Source: Streptomyces sp. AC512_CC834
GTDB lineage: Bacteria; Actinomycetota; Actinomycetes; Streptomycetales; Streptomycetaceae
Assembly (NCBI RefSeq): GCF_019049325.1
Contig: NZ_JAGMUO010000051.1
Span: forward strand, 7,259-71,258
Length of the DNA: 64,000 bases
Reading direction: 5' to 3'
Made by a program: the position numbers and the translations under genes. This document shows, one piece after another, positions 37,101-45,731 of this stretch (its first letter is position 1; every line of letters begins with the position of its first letter). A model generated the notes under the pieces. That model ran no database searches. It saw only the letters and a list, made by a program, of their open reading frames with translations, and was not told the DNA's origin.

Positions 37101-37235
37101 CCCCGCTCGCGCGGGGGCGGACCGGCGGCGCGCGTTCGCTCCAGTGCGCCGTTGATGCGACGGCCACTCGGGGCGTGCAATGGATCCGAAGACTCAGAGC
37201 CCCGGAGACCCAGGCACCAGCTTCCAGGAGGAACC

Positions 37236-37391
37236 ATGGCCGATTCCCCCAGCACGAAGCCCGACCCCGCGCAGGAACGTCCCACCGAGCAGCCCACCGA
37301 CATCCGCGAGCTGCCGCTGATCGCCGCGTGCGGCTGCGGCTCGGGCTGCGGCTGCGGCTGCCAGTCGGGCAACCCCTGCCAGTGCGGCTGA
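37236..37391 (+). CDS. Small Cys-rich peptide (51 aa)
   Basis: ATG 37236 follows a strong aggagg RBS. The N-terminal half is polar (MADSPSTKPDPAQERPTEQP); the C-terminal half is ACGCGSGCGCGCQSGNPCQC, with eight Cys in about 20 residues. The regular C-G-C spacing suggests metal binding (metallothionein-like) or a modified peptide; both are inference. It lies 135 bp after phoU on the same strand and about 0.7 kb upstream of a LanC-like gene. No known family is recognised with certainty. Confidence 0.75.
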   Translation: MADSPSTKPDPAQERPTEQPTDIRELPLIAACGCGSGCGCGCQSGNPCQCG

Positions 37392-37410
37392 CGCGGTAGC
37401 GGCACCACGC

Positions 37411-37460
37411 CGGTGCTAGGCGGCACCAGGCGGTACTAGGCGGTACTAGGCGGCTCTACG
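37411..37460. repeat. 10-bp tandem repeats after the Cys-rich peptide gene
   Basis: cggtgctagg, cggcaccagg and cggtactagg twice, then decaying copies toward 37480. No gene covers it. It lies in a 284-bp gap. Confidence 0.8.
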
Positions 37461-37675
37461 GCGGTACCGCGGCAGTACTACGGCGGCCGGGCCGACCCCG
37501 GTCGCCGCAGTACCGCACGCCCACACGCCCGTACGCCCGTACGCCCTCGCACAGGTGTCGCGTAGGTGTCGCGTCGTCCCACTTGAGTACGGGTACTCAG
37601 GCCCCGAGCCCGCGCCCGTCCGACCCTGGAGACAGGAAGCCGGACCAAGCCGACGCACGGGGAGCCCGAGAGCCG

Positions 37676-38056
37676 ATGAAGACCACCAGCCCGATACGCA
37701 CCCTGACCCGCCTGACCCGCCTGGCCGTCGCCAACCGCGTCTCGGCGGTCTACCTGACCCTGGTCGGCGGCGCGATGGCGATCGCCGCGGCGGCACCCCT
37801 CTTCGCGACCGGCCCCGACGCGTCCCTCATCTGGGTCTGGCCGGCCCTGTTCACCTTCCCGGCCTTCGGCTTCGTGGCCTGGCTCGGCGAGGCGGGCTGG
37901 GCCGGCGACACCCCGACGTGGTTCCTCATCGGCGGCATCGTGCTCTCGGCGCTGGTCCAGTCGCTGGCCCTGGGCGCGGTGTGGCGGACCCTGCGCGGAC
38001 GCCGGGGCAGCCGGGGCAGCCGGGGCAGCCGCGGGCACCTGACGCCGGCGAACTGA
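37676..38056 (+). CDS. SCO4225-family small membrane protein
   Basis: A 126-aa protein with three or four hydrophobic helices (AVYLTLVGGAMAIAAAAPLF, IWVWPALFTFPAFGFVAWLG, WFLIGGIVLSALVQSLALGA). It ends with RGSRGSRGSRG, encoded by a perfect 9-bp DNA repeat at 38002-38028. It fits the conserved Streptomyces family named after SCO4225; the function is unknown. ATG 37676 has ggggag upstream. An upstream GTG would add residues without family support. Confidence 0.8.
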   Translation: MKTTSPIRTLTRLTRLAVANRVSAVYLTLVGGAMAIAAAAPLFATGPDASLIWVWPALFTFPAFGFVAWLGEAGWAGDTPTWFLIGGIVLSALVQSLALGAVWRTLRGRRGSRGSRGSRGHLTPAN

Positions 38057-38114
38057 TCCCGCGGCCTGCGAGGACCCCTGGGCCGGACCGGACACGGATG
38101 CGAGAGTGTCCCCC

Positions 38115-39374
38115 ATGACGGCACCAGAAGCCACGGTCGTGGCGGTCGACGAGGTCGACGACATCGCGGTGGACGCCCTGCGGTGGCTGACGGGGACGGC
38201 GAGGGAGACCCCGGACGGCGGCCTCGCCTGGCCGACCAGGCCCTCGGACGACGCCGTCGAACCGATGCTCTACGACGGCACGGCCGGCACCATCCCCGTA
38301 CTCCTGGAAGCGTGGCGGCACTTCGGGGACGACGCGTACGCCGACACCGCCCTGCGGGCGGCCCGCGGCCTCGCCGCCCGCGTCGACGACCTGGACGACG
38401 ACTCCCTGTACTTCGGCCGCACGGGGCTGGCCCTGGTCCTGCGGACGGTCCACGCCGAACTGGGCGACACGGCTGCGGGCGAGGCCGCGGACCGCGCCCT
38501 GCGGCTCGTCCGGTCCCGCTTCGACGGCGCCCGCTGGGGCACACTCTTCGAGCTGATGGGCGGCAACGCGGGCATCGGCCTGGGCGCACTCCTGGCCGGC
38601 GACCCCGACCTGGCCGTCCTCGCCGTGGAGCCGTACCTGCGTACGGCGGAGCAGACCGCGAACGGCGTCCACTGGCCGCACCGTCCAGACACCGACTCCC
38701 GCCTGCACCACGTCTCGCACGGCACCCTCGGCATCGCCCTGGCCCTCGCCCGCGTCGGTGGAGCCACCGGCCGCACAGACCTGCTCGACCTGGCGCTGTC
38801 CGCCACGGCGGACGTCGTGGCCCGGGACGAAGCAGGCCCCCACGGCTTCCTGGCCCCCCACTCCACCCCGCAGTTCCTCCCCGACCGGATCGCCCCCGTC
38901 GCCTACGGCTGGTGCCACGGCCCGGCCGGCGACGCCCAGCTCTTCCGCACGCTGCGGGACGTCACGTCCGACCCCGCCTGGACCGCCCTGGCCAACCGCT
39001 GCTGGCACACGGTCACCCACTCCGGCATCCCCCAGCGGCTGCGCCCCGGCTTCTGGGACAACAACGGCCGCTGCTGCGGCACCGCGGGCGTCCTGGCCCT
39101 GGCCTGCGACCGGATCGCCGAGCAGCAGGACGCGTTCGGCTTTGCCGACGTCCTGGTCACGGACCTCGTCACCCGCGCGACCCGGGACACCGACGGCGCC
39201 CGCTGGTCCAACGTCGAACTCGGGCCGCCGCCACGCGACCTCGAACCGCAGACCGGCTGGGCGATGGGCAACGCGGGCATCGTCCGCGAGCTGCTCCGCT
39301 ACGTGCGCCTGGCCCGCGGGGGCAGCCCGGGCTACGCCTTCACCTGGCCGGACCACGCCCCCGTATCCGCCTGA
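38115..39374 (+). CDS. Stand-alone LanC-like (lanthionine synthetase C family) protein
   Basis: A 419-aa alpha/alpha-barrel protein with LanC signatures in order: YDGTAG and FGRTGLALVL repeats, MGGNAGIGLGALL, HVSHGTLGIALAL, YGWCHGPAGDAQLF near residue 270 with the first zinc Cys, and GRCCGTAGVLAL near 320 with the Cys-Cys pair; the usual third ligand is Cys-His, so this variant has Cys-Cys-Gly. GWAMGNAGIVREL ends the toroid. LanC enzymes cyclise dehydrated peptides by Cys addition; stand-alone homologues may add glutathione-like thiols. No LanB, LanM or LanP gene lies nearby. The start was chosen by gagag spacing; a GTG lies 9 bp upstream. Confidence 0.86.
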   Translation: MTAPEATVVAVDEVDDIAVDALRWLTGTARETPDGGLAWPTRPSDDAVEPMLYDGTAGTIPVLLEAWRHFGDDAYADTALRAARGLAARVDDLDDDSLYFGRTGLALVLRTVHAELGDTAAGEAADRALRLVRSRFDGARWGTLFELMGGNAGIGLGALLAGDPDLAVLAVEPYLRTAEQTANGVHWPHRPDTDSRLHHVSHGTLGIALALARVGGATGRTDLLDLALSATADVVARDEAGPHGFLAPHSTPQFLPDRIAPVAYGWCHGPAGDAQLFRTLRDVTSDPAWTALANRCWHTVTHSGIPQRLRPGFWDNNGRCCGTAGVLALACDRIAEQQDAFGFADVLVTDLVTRATRDTDGARWSNVELGPPPRDLEPQTGWAMGNAGIVRELLRYVRLARGGSPGYAFTWPDHAPVSA

Positions 39375-39421
39375 CCCCACCGGACCGGACCCAACCGGAC
39401 CGGACCGGCGCGATCGGGTGC

Positions 39422-39440
39422 GGCAGGGGCACCCCCTGCC
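39422..39440. terminator. Small hairpin between the LanC-like and AraC genes
   Basis: ggcagggg/cccctgcc with a 3-nt loop: perfect 8-bp stem, 48 bp after the LanC-like stop and 29 bp before the next ATG. It could be a terminator or a leader hairpin of the regulator. Confidence 0.6.
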
Positions 39441-39469
39441 ACGGTGGATGCCGAAGGGAGGTCCGTCTC

Positions 39470-40339
39470 ATGATCTCGGCACTGAACGAGCTGGTCGGCC
39501 TGGTCGAGGAACACCTCGGCGAGGAACCGGACGTACCCGCACTGGCCGCGACGCTCGGCACGACCGAGTACCACCTGCGCCGGATGTTCTCGTCGCTGGC
39601 GGGCATGCCGCTGTCGGAGTACGTCCGCCGGCGCCGCATGACCGTGGCGGCCGCCGACGTCGTACGGGGCGAGGACGACCTGCTGAGCATCGCCGTGCGG
39701 CACGGGTACGGCTCCACGGAGGCGTTCGGACGTGCGTTCCGGACGGTCCACGGCGCCGCCCCGCGTGACGTACGCCGAGACGGCGGCCCCCTTCAGACAC
39801 AGCCGCAGCTCAGGTTCCGCCTGACCGTCGAAGGGAGCACCCCCATGGACACCCGTTTCGCCGACCGCCCCGCGTTCCGCCTGATCGGACACGCGACCCG
39901 CGTCCCGCTGATCTACGAGGGCGTCAACCCGCACATCCAGGAGCACATCGCCGCGCTGCCCCCGCAGGAGCACGTCCGCCTGAAGTCCCTCGGCGACACC
40001 GACCCGGCGGGCCTGCTCCAGGTCACCGACGACCTCGCCCAGGACAGTCCGGAGGGCACCGAACTGACCTACCTGCACGGCGTAGCCGTCTCCCGGGACA
40101 CCCCGGCGCCCGACGATCTCGACGCCATCGAGGTACCGCCCGGCACCTGGGCGGTCTTCCGCAGCTCGGGCCGCTACCCGGACGCCCTCCAGACCACCTG
40201 GGCGGCCACCGCGTCCGAGTGGTTCCCCTCCAACCCGTGGCGCCTGCGCCCGGGCCCGTCGATCGTCGCGATCCTCGACCGCGCGGAGGACTTCACGACG
40301 GCGACGAGCGAGCTGTGGCTGCCGGTGGAACCGGCCTGA
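39470..40339 (+). CDS. AraC family regulator with GyrI-like effector domain
   Basis: A 289-aa protein. Residues 1-105 hold two AraC helix-turn-helices (VPALAATLGTTEYHLRRMFS and SIAVRHGYGSTEAFGRAFR). Residues 125-289 are a GyrI-like small-molecule-binding domain (RLIGHATRVPLIYEGVNP, VPPGTWAVFRSSGRYPDAL, ATASEWFPSNPWRL), as in Rob-like multidrug sensors. It therefore probably responds to a hydrophobic or cationic compound. RBS aagggagg is 8 bp upstream of the ATG. A target is not evident. Confidence 0.9.
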   Translation: MISALNELVGLVEEHLGEEPDVPALAATLGTTEYHLRRMFSSLAGMPLSEYVRRRRMTVAAADVVRGEDDLLSIAVRHGYGSTEAFGRAFRTVHGAAPRDVRRDGGPLQTQPQLRFRLTVEGSTPMDTRFADRPAFRLIGHATRVPLIYEGVNPHIQEHIAALPPQEHVRLKSLGDTDPAGLLQVTDDLAQDSPEGTELTYLHGVAVSRDTPAPDDLDAIEVPPGTWAVFRSSGRYPDALQTTWAATASEWFPSNPWRLRPGPSIVAILDRAEDFTTATSELWLPVEPA

Positions 40340-40374
40340 GCCGACCCGAGCTGACCCGAGCCGGCCGCTTGCCG

Positions 40375-42108
40375 TCAGTTGTCCACCGGGGGGCGCTTCC
40401 ACGCGCTGACGTACCCCTTGAAGGTCGGCAGTCCCGTGCTCCCCTCCCCCGGCACGATGCCGGTGATCTCCGCTTCCGCCACGCTGTCGTTGCTGGTGAT
40501 GGCGCACAGGATGGTGCCGACCTTGACCTGCCGGCCCAGGCGCAGTTCGGCGGCGGGCAGCGGATGGGACAGTACGGCCGTCTGCTGCTCTTCCGTGCAG
40601 ACGGTCTTCCGTTCCCCGACGACGACCAGGATGCTGCCGAGCCAGCCGTCGGAGTTGTAGACGAGTTCCGCCGGTCCCGGCAGGGCTCCGCGCTCCATGT
40701 ACGTGGCCCGGGGGACGTCGAGGTCCAGGTGGTTGGCCTGGTCGTCCCGGGAGGGCGGGGCGAAGGTGAAGGGCTTGTTGGCGAACAGCAGTTGGTAGCC
40801 CTCAGGCGCGTAGGGCACCTGGCGCTCGCCGCCGACACCACCGCTCGTGGACGGCTCCGGCGACACCACCCCGGTCCCGGTCCCGGTCCCTGTCCCGTCG
40901 TTCCTCCCCTGCCATACGACCGTGGCGGTGACACCCACGGCCACGGCCGCGAGGGCACCGACCCCGGCGGTCAGCACCCGTCGGCGCCCCCGCCCGGGCA
41001 GCGACGGACGGGGACTGGGACGGGGACGGACGAGCACCGTGGGCATGTGAGGCGGCGGCCCGAACCCGGCGGCTGGTGCGGCGGCCGGTACGGCGCCCGG
41101 CATCGGCGGCGTCGCCGACGAAGGGCCGGGGCCGGGGTCGGGATCGGGATCGGCCGCACTCCTGGTGGCGGCGGTCACCGCCTCCTCCATATCGGCCACA
41201 ACGGCGGCGACCGGCCCCGGCAACCACCCGTCGAGGTCGGCCAGGGAACGTCCGGCCGCCTCCTCGCACAGAGCCGCCAGAGCGGCCGCGTCGGGCCGTT
41301 CCTCCGGCTCCGCGGCGAGAGCCGCCCGCAGGATGTGCCGCAGGGGCGCGGGACAGTCGTCGAGCGCGGGCGGGTGGCTGTCCGTACCGGCGATCAGCGC
41401 GGCGACGGCCACGTCACCGGCGTCGCCGTAGGGATGCCGCCCGGTCGCCGCGACCGCGGCCAGCAGGCCGAGGGAGAACACGTCGCTGGGCGGTCCGGGG
41501 CGCGTCCCGCGCGCGTGCTCCGGCGACATGTAGCGGAGCGTTCCCACGAGGCCGCCGGCGGTGGTGAGCCGGGTGGATCCGACCGAGCGCGCGATGCCGA
41601 AGTCGATCAGCCAGGGGCCCTCCGCGCCGAGGAGGACGTTGCTGGGCTTGACGTCCCGGTGCACGTACCCGGCGGTGTGCACGGCGTGCAGGGCCCGTGC
41701 CACGCACCCCGTCATCTGGAGGGCGGCCGCCATCGGGAGCGGACCGTACGCATCGAGCACGGCGGAGAGAGCCGGGCCCGGCTGGTACGCGGTCGCGATC
41801 CACGGCTGCTCGGCATCGGTGTCGAAGTCGACGACGGGGACCAGGTGATACCCGGCGACCTTCCGGGCCGCCCGGGCCTCCTGCGCGAACCGGAGACGGT
41901 ACTGCGGGTCCTCGGCGTACTCGCGGCGGATGACCTTGAGCGCGACCGGCCGGTTCCCCCGCGTGCGCGACAGGTAGACCGTGCCCATGCCGCCCTCGCC
42001 GATGCGGGCGTGCACGGGGTAGCCGCTGATCTCCCGGGGATCGCCGGGCCTGAGCCCTTGGAGTCCCCCCGTACCCCCCATACCCCCGCTACCACCGGTC
42101 GACCGCAT
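40375..42108 (-). CDS. PASTA-less serine/threonine protein kinase (Hanks type), membrane anchored
   Basis: A 577-aa protein. Kinase domain at about 27-290: RIGEGGMGTVYLSR (glycine loop), VALKVIRREY (Lys), VHRDVKPSNVLL (catalytic loop near 150), LIDFGIARS (DFG), GTLRYMSPEHARG. A Pro/Asp-rich linker leads to one membrane helix VLTAGVGALAAVAVGVTATV near 400. The extracellular C-terminus (430-577) is an unassigned domain with two Cys that resembles no repeat I know. Such kinases phosphorylate regulators; the substrate is unknown. The ATG at 42108 was preferred to the ATG at 42156 because of gggggac upstream. Confidence 0.92.
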   Translation of the reverse strand: MRSTGGSGGMGGTGGLQGLRPGDPREISGYPVHARIGEGGMGTVYLSRTRGNRPVALKVIRREYAEDPQYRLRFAQEARAARKVAGYHLVPVVDFDTDAEQPWIATAYQPGPALSAVLDAYGPLPMAAALQMTGCVARALHAVHTAGYVHRDVKPSNVLLGAEGPWLIDFGIARSVGSTRLTTAGGLVGTLRYMSPEHARGTRPGPPSDVFSLGLLAAVAATGRHPYGDAGDVAVAALIAGTDSHPPALDDCPAPLRHILRAALAAEPEERPDAAALAALCEEAAGRSLADLDGWLPGPVAAVVADMEEAVTAATRSAADPDPDPGPGPSSATPPMPGAVPAAAPAAGFGPPPHMPTVLVRPRPSPRPSLPGRGRRRVLTAGVGALAAVAVGVTATVVWQGRNDGTGTGTGTGVVSPEPSTSGGVGGERQVPYAPEGYQLLFANKPFTFAPPSRDDQANHLDLDVPRATYMERGALPGPAELVYNSDGWLGSILVVVGERKTVCTEEQQTAVLSHPLPAAELRLGRQVKVGTILCAITSNDSVAEAEITGIVPGEGSTGLPTFKGYVSAWKRPPVDN

Positions 42109-42243
42109 GCCGTCCCCCTGAACGCCGTGACCACGAAGTGGGCCACAACGTAGCAAGCGCCCCCGCAGGCCACCTGAGTACGAGAACTCATGCCGCCCGA
42201 GGGGACGCCGGTTTGATCAGAGCGGATCGATCAGGCGAGTCGA

Positions 42244-42624
42244 TCAGAGCGGGTTGAGCCGGGCCTTGAGCAGGCAGAACTCGTTTCCTTCGGGATCGGC
42301 GAGGACATGCCACTGCTCCTCGCCGGTCTGGCCGATGTCGGCCCGGCGCGCCCCGAGCTTCAGGAGGCGCTCGAGCTCGGCGTCCTGATCGCGGTCGGTG
42401 GCGTTGAGATCGATGTGCAGCCGGGACTTGCCGGGCTCCGGCTCGTCCCTGCGGCTGAGGATGATCGTCGGCTGCTTCCCGCCGAACCCGTCGCGCGCCC
42501 CGATCTCGAAGTACTCGTTCCCCTCCTGATCGAGCACCACGAAGTCCAGCACCTCGCACCAGAACCGCGCCAGCACCTCGGGGTCGCGGCAACCGAGCAC
42601 CAGCTCACCGATACGACATGCCAT
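42244..42624 (-). CDS. VOC/glyoxalase-like protein
   Basis: A 126-aa protein of the vicinal oxygen chelate fold, starting MACRIGELVLGCRDPEVLAR, with FWCEVLDFVV, RLHIDLNATDRDQDAELERL (metal-site His in LHIDL) and VLADPEGNEFCLL with the C-terminal Glu. This is the common glyoxalase-like subgroup (Glyoxalase_6) of unknown substrate. It stands alone. Confidence 0.88.
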   Translation of the reverse strand: MACRIGELVLGCRDPEVLARFWCEVLDFVVLDQEGNEYFEIGARDGFGGKQPTIILSRRDEPEPGKSRLHIDLNATDRDQDAELERLLKLGARRADIGQTGEEQWHVLADPEGNEFCLLKARLNPL

Positions 42625-42813
42625 GGACGAAACCTGCTCTCATCTTGGGAAGCGGGAAGCGGGAACTACGGGTGCGGCCGCACGCGGGGCTCTCGAACTC
42701 CCCACGCCGGGAACGCGCTGGCGACCGTACCTGGCAAGGCGTGCAGGTGCGAAGGGTTTTCGCCGGACACGCACACACACGGCCCCCAGCTTCGGCTGCT
42801 AGCTTCCGGAGCC

Positions 42814-43173
42814 ATGACGGACAGCGTGTACGTGGGCAACGCGGGCAAGGACGCGGCACTGGACCGAGGGTGGCTGCTGGGGCACTTCAAGGACGCCTCC
42901 GACCCTCGGCACAGCGAGGCGGTGGAGATCAAATGGGGTGTCCATCCGCAGGGGGACGAGCGCACGCACTGGGTCACCGGTGAAGAACGCACTGCCCTCC
43001 AGGTCCTCATCAGCGGTCGCTTCCGGGTGGAACTGCCCGGCCGCAGCGTCGTACTGGCCCAACAGGGCGACTACGTCGTGTGGGGCAGAGGTGTCGACCA
43101 CTCGTGGTACGCGGAGGAGGAGTCCGTGGTCCTGACGGTGCGGTGGCCGTCGCTGCCCGGGTACGCCGATTAG
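42814..43173 (+). CDS. Cupin-like small protein
   Basis: A 119-aa protein with a cupin-type beta pattern: IKWGVHPQGDERTHWVTGE (motif 1-like), LISGRFRVELPGRSVVLAQ, GDYVVWGRGVDHSWYAEEES (motif 2-like with His) and VLTVRWPSLPG. It should form a small beta-barrel, perhaps metal- or ligand-binding. No pathway can be assigned. The start is ATG 42814. Confidence 0.82.
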   Translation: MTDSVYVGNAGKDAALDRGWLLGHFKDASDPRHSEAVEIKWGVHPQGDERTHWVTGEERTALQVLISGRFRVELPGRSVVLAQQGDYVVWGRGVDHSWYAEEESVVLTVRWPSLPGYAD

Positions 43174-43303
43174 GTGTGGTGTCTCGGGAGGTTGCGACGT
43201 GTGCGGTCGGAAGCCCGCTGTCCACGCGCACGCTACAGAGTCGGCGACGCCCTTCCGACGTGAGCGGGGCGTTGGGACTCATGAGGTGCCGACACGGCCA
43301 TGC

Positions 43304-44803
43304 TCACTGTGCGGACGAATCCGTCGTCCTGTCGGTCCCCCTTGCCTTGCCGTCGGCGGGGGCCGTCGGCTCGGGGAGGCCGGGAAGGAGCAGGCAGAGC
43401 GGGACAGCGGCGGCGGTGAGGGCCACGCACCACCAGAACGCGTGGTCGAAGCCGCCTGCCAGAGCGCCGGGGGTGTGGGCGTCGCCGATGTTCTGCTGGA
43501 GGACGACGACGAGGACGGCGACGCCCACCGCGCCGCCGATCTGCTGGGCGACGCGGGTGATGATGCTGGCGTCAGGGATCTCCTGGTGCTCCAGCCCTAC
43601 GAAGGCGGCGCCCATGGGCGCGATCATGGCAGCGCCCAGGGCGATGCCGCGGATGAACAGCGCGGCCATGAACAGGACTTCGTTGGTCTCGGCGGTGACG
43701 AAGGCGAACGGCACGGTGGATGCGGCGACGAACGCGAAGGCCACGAGCGCCACCACGCGGGGGCCGACGCTGTCCATGTACTTGCCCGCCAGGCCGCGGG
43801 CGACGAGGGCGCCGACTCCCTGGGGGATGAGCAGCAGTCCGGCGTCAAGGGGGGGCGCGCCGCGGACCTGCTGGAAGTACAGGGGCAGCAGCGTCATCGA
43901 CCCGAACAGAGAGATGCCGCCCAGGAAGAGCAGGGTGGAGGACGAGGCCACCGAGCGGTGTCGGAACATCCGCACGTCGACCAGTGAGCCGGTGTCCAGG
44001 GCGAGAGCCCGGGCGATGAAGCCCCCGACCAGAACGAGCCCGGCAAGCAGCGGAACGAGGACCCGGGCGCCGGCGAAGTCCGTGCTGCCGTCGACCTGGG
44101 AGAGGCCGTAGAGGAGGGCCGCGGAACCCGGGCACAGCAGGAGCAGGCCGACCACGTCCAGGCGGGTGCGGGGGCTGTCGGGTGCGGGCCGGTCGTCGAG
44201 CAGGGTGCGCCGGGCGAGCCACATCCCGACGACGCAGAAGGGGATGTTGACGAAGAACAGCCATCGCCAGTCGGCCAGGTGAAGGATGAGACCGCCCAGA
44301 ACCGGGCCGAGGATCGGGCCGAGCGCCGTGGGCACGGTGATGACGGCCATGACCTTGCCGATGTTGCGGCCCTTGGCCGCCTGCATGAGCAGGGTGTACA
44401 TCAGCGGCATCATGACGCCGCCCGCGAGGCCCTGCACGAGACGGAAGACGACGAGGCTCGTCACGCTCCAGGCCAGTGCGCTCAGGAGCGAACCGACCAG
44501 GAACGCACCCAGGGCCACGATCCACAGGCGCCGGCCGCCGATCCGCGACTGAGCCCATCCGGCGAGCGGGATGGTGACGAAGACGGCCAGCATGTAGCCG
44601 GTACTGACCCACTGGATCGTGGAGAGCGGGGCGTCGAAGTCTTTGGCCAGCCCGTTCAGGGCGACGCTGACGATGGTGGTGTCGAAGACGACCCCGAGGG
44701 CGCCGACGATGAGGGTGATCGCCATCCGCACCACGGCGGGGTCTACACGGCCGGTGTCGGTGGGGGCGGGGGCGAGCCTGTGGGAAGTGCTCACGGTCAG
44801 CAC
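43304..44803 (-). CDS. MFS multidrug efflux transporter, DHA2 (14-TM, EmrB/QacA) family
   Basis: A 499-aa membrane protein with about 14 hydrophobic helices. AFDTTIVSVALNGL-like start (GVVFDTTIVSVALNGLAKDF), motif A-like GWAQSRIGGRRLWIV, and motif C GPILGPVLGGLIL are typical of DHA2 drug/H+ antiporters. It starts at GTG 44803 or GTG 44794. It is divergent from a TetR gene with a palindrome at its start, a standard repressor-efflux pair that exports a toxic compound inducing the pump. Confidence 0.93.
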   Translation of the reverse strand: MLTVSTSHRLAPAPTDTGRVDPAVVRMAITLIVGALGVVFDTTIVSVALNGLAKDFDAPLSTIQWVSTGYMLAVFVTIPLAGWAQSRIGGRRLWIVALGAFLVGSLLSALAWSVTSLVVFRLVQGLAGGVMMPLMYTLLMQAAKGRNIGKVMAVITVPTALGPILGPVLGGLILHLADWRWLFFVNIPFCVVGMWLARRTLLDDRPAPDSPRTRLDVVGLLLLCPGSAALLYGLSQVDGSTDFAGARVLVPLLAGLVLVGGFIARALALDTGSLVDVRMFRHRSVASSSTLLFLGGISLFGSMTLLPLYFQQVRGAPPLDAGLLLIPQGVGALVARGLAGKYMDSVGPRVVALVAFAFVAASTVPFAFVTAETNEVLFMAALFIRGIALGAAMIAPMGAAFVGLEHQEIPDASIITRVAQQIGGAVGVAVLVVVLQQNIGDAHTPGALAGGFDHAFWWCVALTAAAVPLCLLLPGLPEPTAPADGKARGTDRTTDSSAQ

Positions 44804-44806
44804 CTT

Positions 44807-44822
44807 AAGATAGAAGAATCTT
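44807..44822. promoter_or_regulatory. Inverted repeat in the MFS-TetR intergenic region
   Basis: aagat/atctt flank agaaga; the surrounding AT-rich stretch (44805-44880) is unusual for this genome and contains further imperfect repeats (cttatcc/aggtaag at 44823-44842). It is a likely TetR operator overlapping both promoters. Confidence 0.6.
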
Positions 44823-44889
44823 CCTTATCCTCCTCAAGGTAAGCCGATACCGTAAGAAAGACAACTCTATCTACAGTGGAGAACGAACG

Positions 44890-45459
44890 ATGACTCAGCG
44901 ACGCCGCGGTGCAGCACTGGAGAAGGCACTCCTCGACGCGGCCTGGGAAGAGCTAGTCGACAACGGCTACGCCAGATTCACCATGGACGCCGTCGTCAAG
45001 CGCGCGGGCACCAGCCCCCCGGTGCTCTACCGGCGCTGGTCCGACCGTGAAGAACTCATCCGGGCAACCATCGTCCACATCCTGACGAAGTCCCGCCCCA
45101 CCGTTCCCGACACGGGAAGCCTGCGGGAGGACGTCCTCACCCTCATGCGGGAAATCGGCTCCGCTCATGTGCCGCTGGTCACCGTGATGTACGCGCACCT
45201 GGCCGGCTACCACCGGGAAACCGGAAGAGACCCCAGCGGCCTGTTCGATCCCGTGGCGACAGGCCGCAAGGCAGCGCTCGACTCGCTCTTCGACCGCGCC
45301 GTCGACCGCGGCGAGATCAGGCCCGAGCTCCTCACCGAGCGCATCAAGACCCTCCCCTTCGTCCTCCTGCGCCACGAGATCCTCTCGACCTTCGCCCCGG
45401 TGCCCGACGACGTCATCGAGGAGATCGTCGACACGATCTTCCTCCCACTGGTGCGTTGA
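44890..45459 (+). CDS. TetR family repressor of the adjacent efflux pump
   Basis: A 189-aa protein. HTH: MTQRRRGAALEKALLDAAWE, then YARFTMDAVVKRAGTSPPVLYRRW and SDREELIRATI. The C-terminal domain (TetR_C_11-like) has HVPLVTVMYAHLAGYHRETG and VLLRHEILSTFAPV. RBS gtggagaacga lies upstream. Divergent from the DHA2 transporter by 86 bp, so it probably represses it. Confidence 0.92.
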   Translation: MTQRRRGAALEKALLDAAWEELVDNGYARFTMDAVVKRAGTSPPVLYRRWSDREELIRATIVHILTKSRPTVPDTGSLREDVLTLMREIGSAHVPLVTVMYAHLAGYHRETGRDPSGLFDPVATGRKAALDSLFDRAVDRGEIRPELLTERIKTLPFVLLRHEILSTFAPVPDDVIEEIVDTIFLPLVR

Positions 45460-45494
45460 CCCCGCGGCAGCTCACCAGTAGCGAGAGCGCAGCC

Positions 45495-45660
45495 GTGAAC
45501 TTCTCCGAGCTGGTGAACAAGAACAAGCAGACCCATGCCCGGCTCCAGGAACCGCCGAGACTGCTCCTGCACCGCAGAGAGGTCTACTCCGACCCCAAGC
45601 TGCTGGCCGCACTGACCAGGGATCACCGCGAAGACCGCGCCCCCGGCACCGGACGGCCAC
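45495..45660 (+). pseudogene. Remnant of a Phd/YefM-like antitoxin
   Basis: Frame from GTG 45495 reads MNFSELVNKNKQTHARLQEP, then PRLLLHRRE, close to the start of actinobacterial prevent-host-death antitoxins, which read NFSELLNKP with a following RLLL-RR core. After about 50 codons the reading drifts into unrelated sequence and runs on without an antitoxin C-terminus. No RelE/Doc toxin follows. I read it as a decayed antitoxin gene; a functional short peptide cannot be ruled out. Confidence 0.5.
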
Positions 45661-45731
45661 TGGGAAGTCCGGGGAAGTCTGCTTCTCGGACGTCGCTGGT
45701 CCGACGGCTTCGTCCATACGAGGATGCTGCC

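Noticed and set aside
38115..39374. Full lantibiotic cluster
   Set aside because: No LanB, LanM, protease or transporter beside the LanC-like gene, so only an orphan homologue is claimed.
42244..43173. VOC and cupin genes as a resistance pair
   Set aside because: They are on opposite strands with a 189-bp gap and no shared signal, so no functional link is supported.
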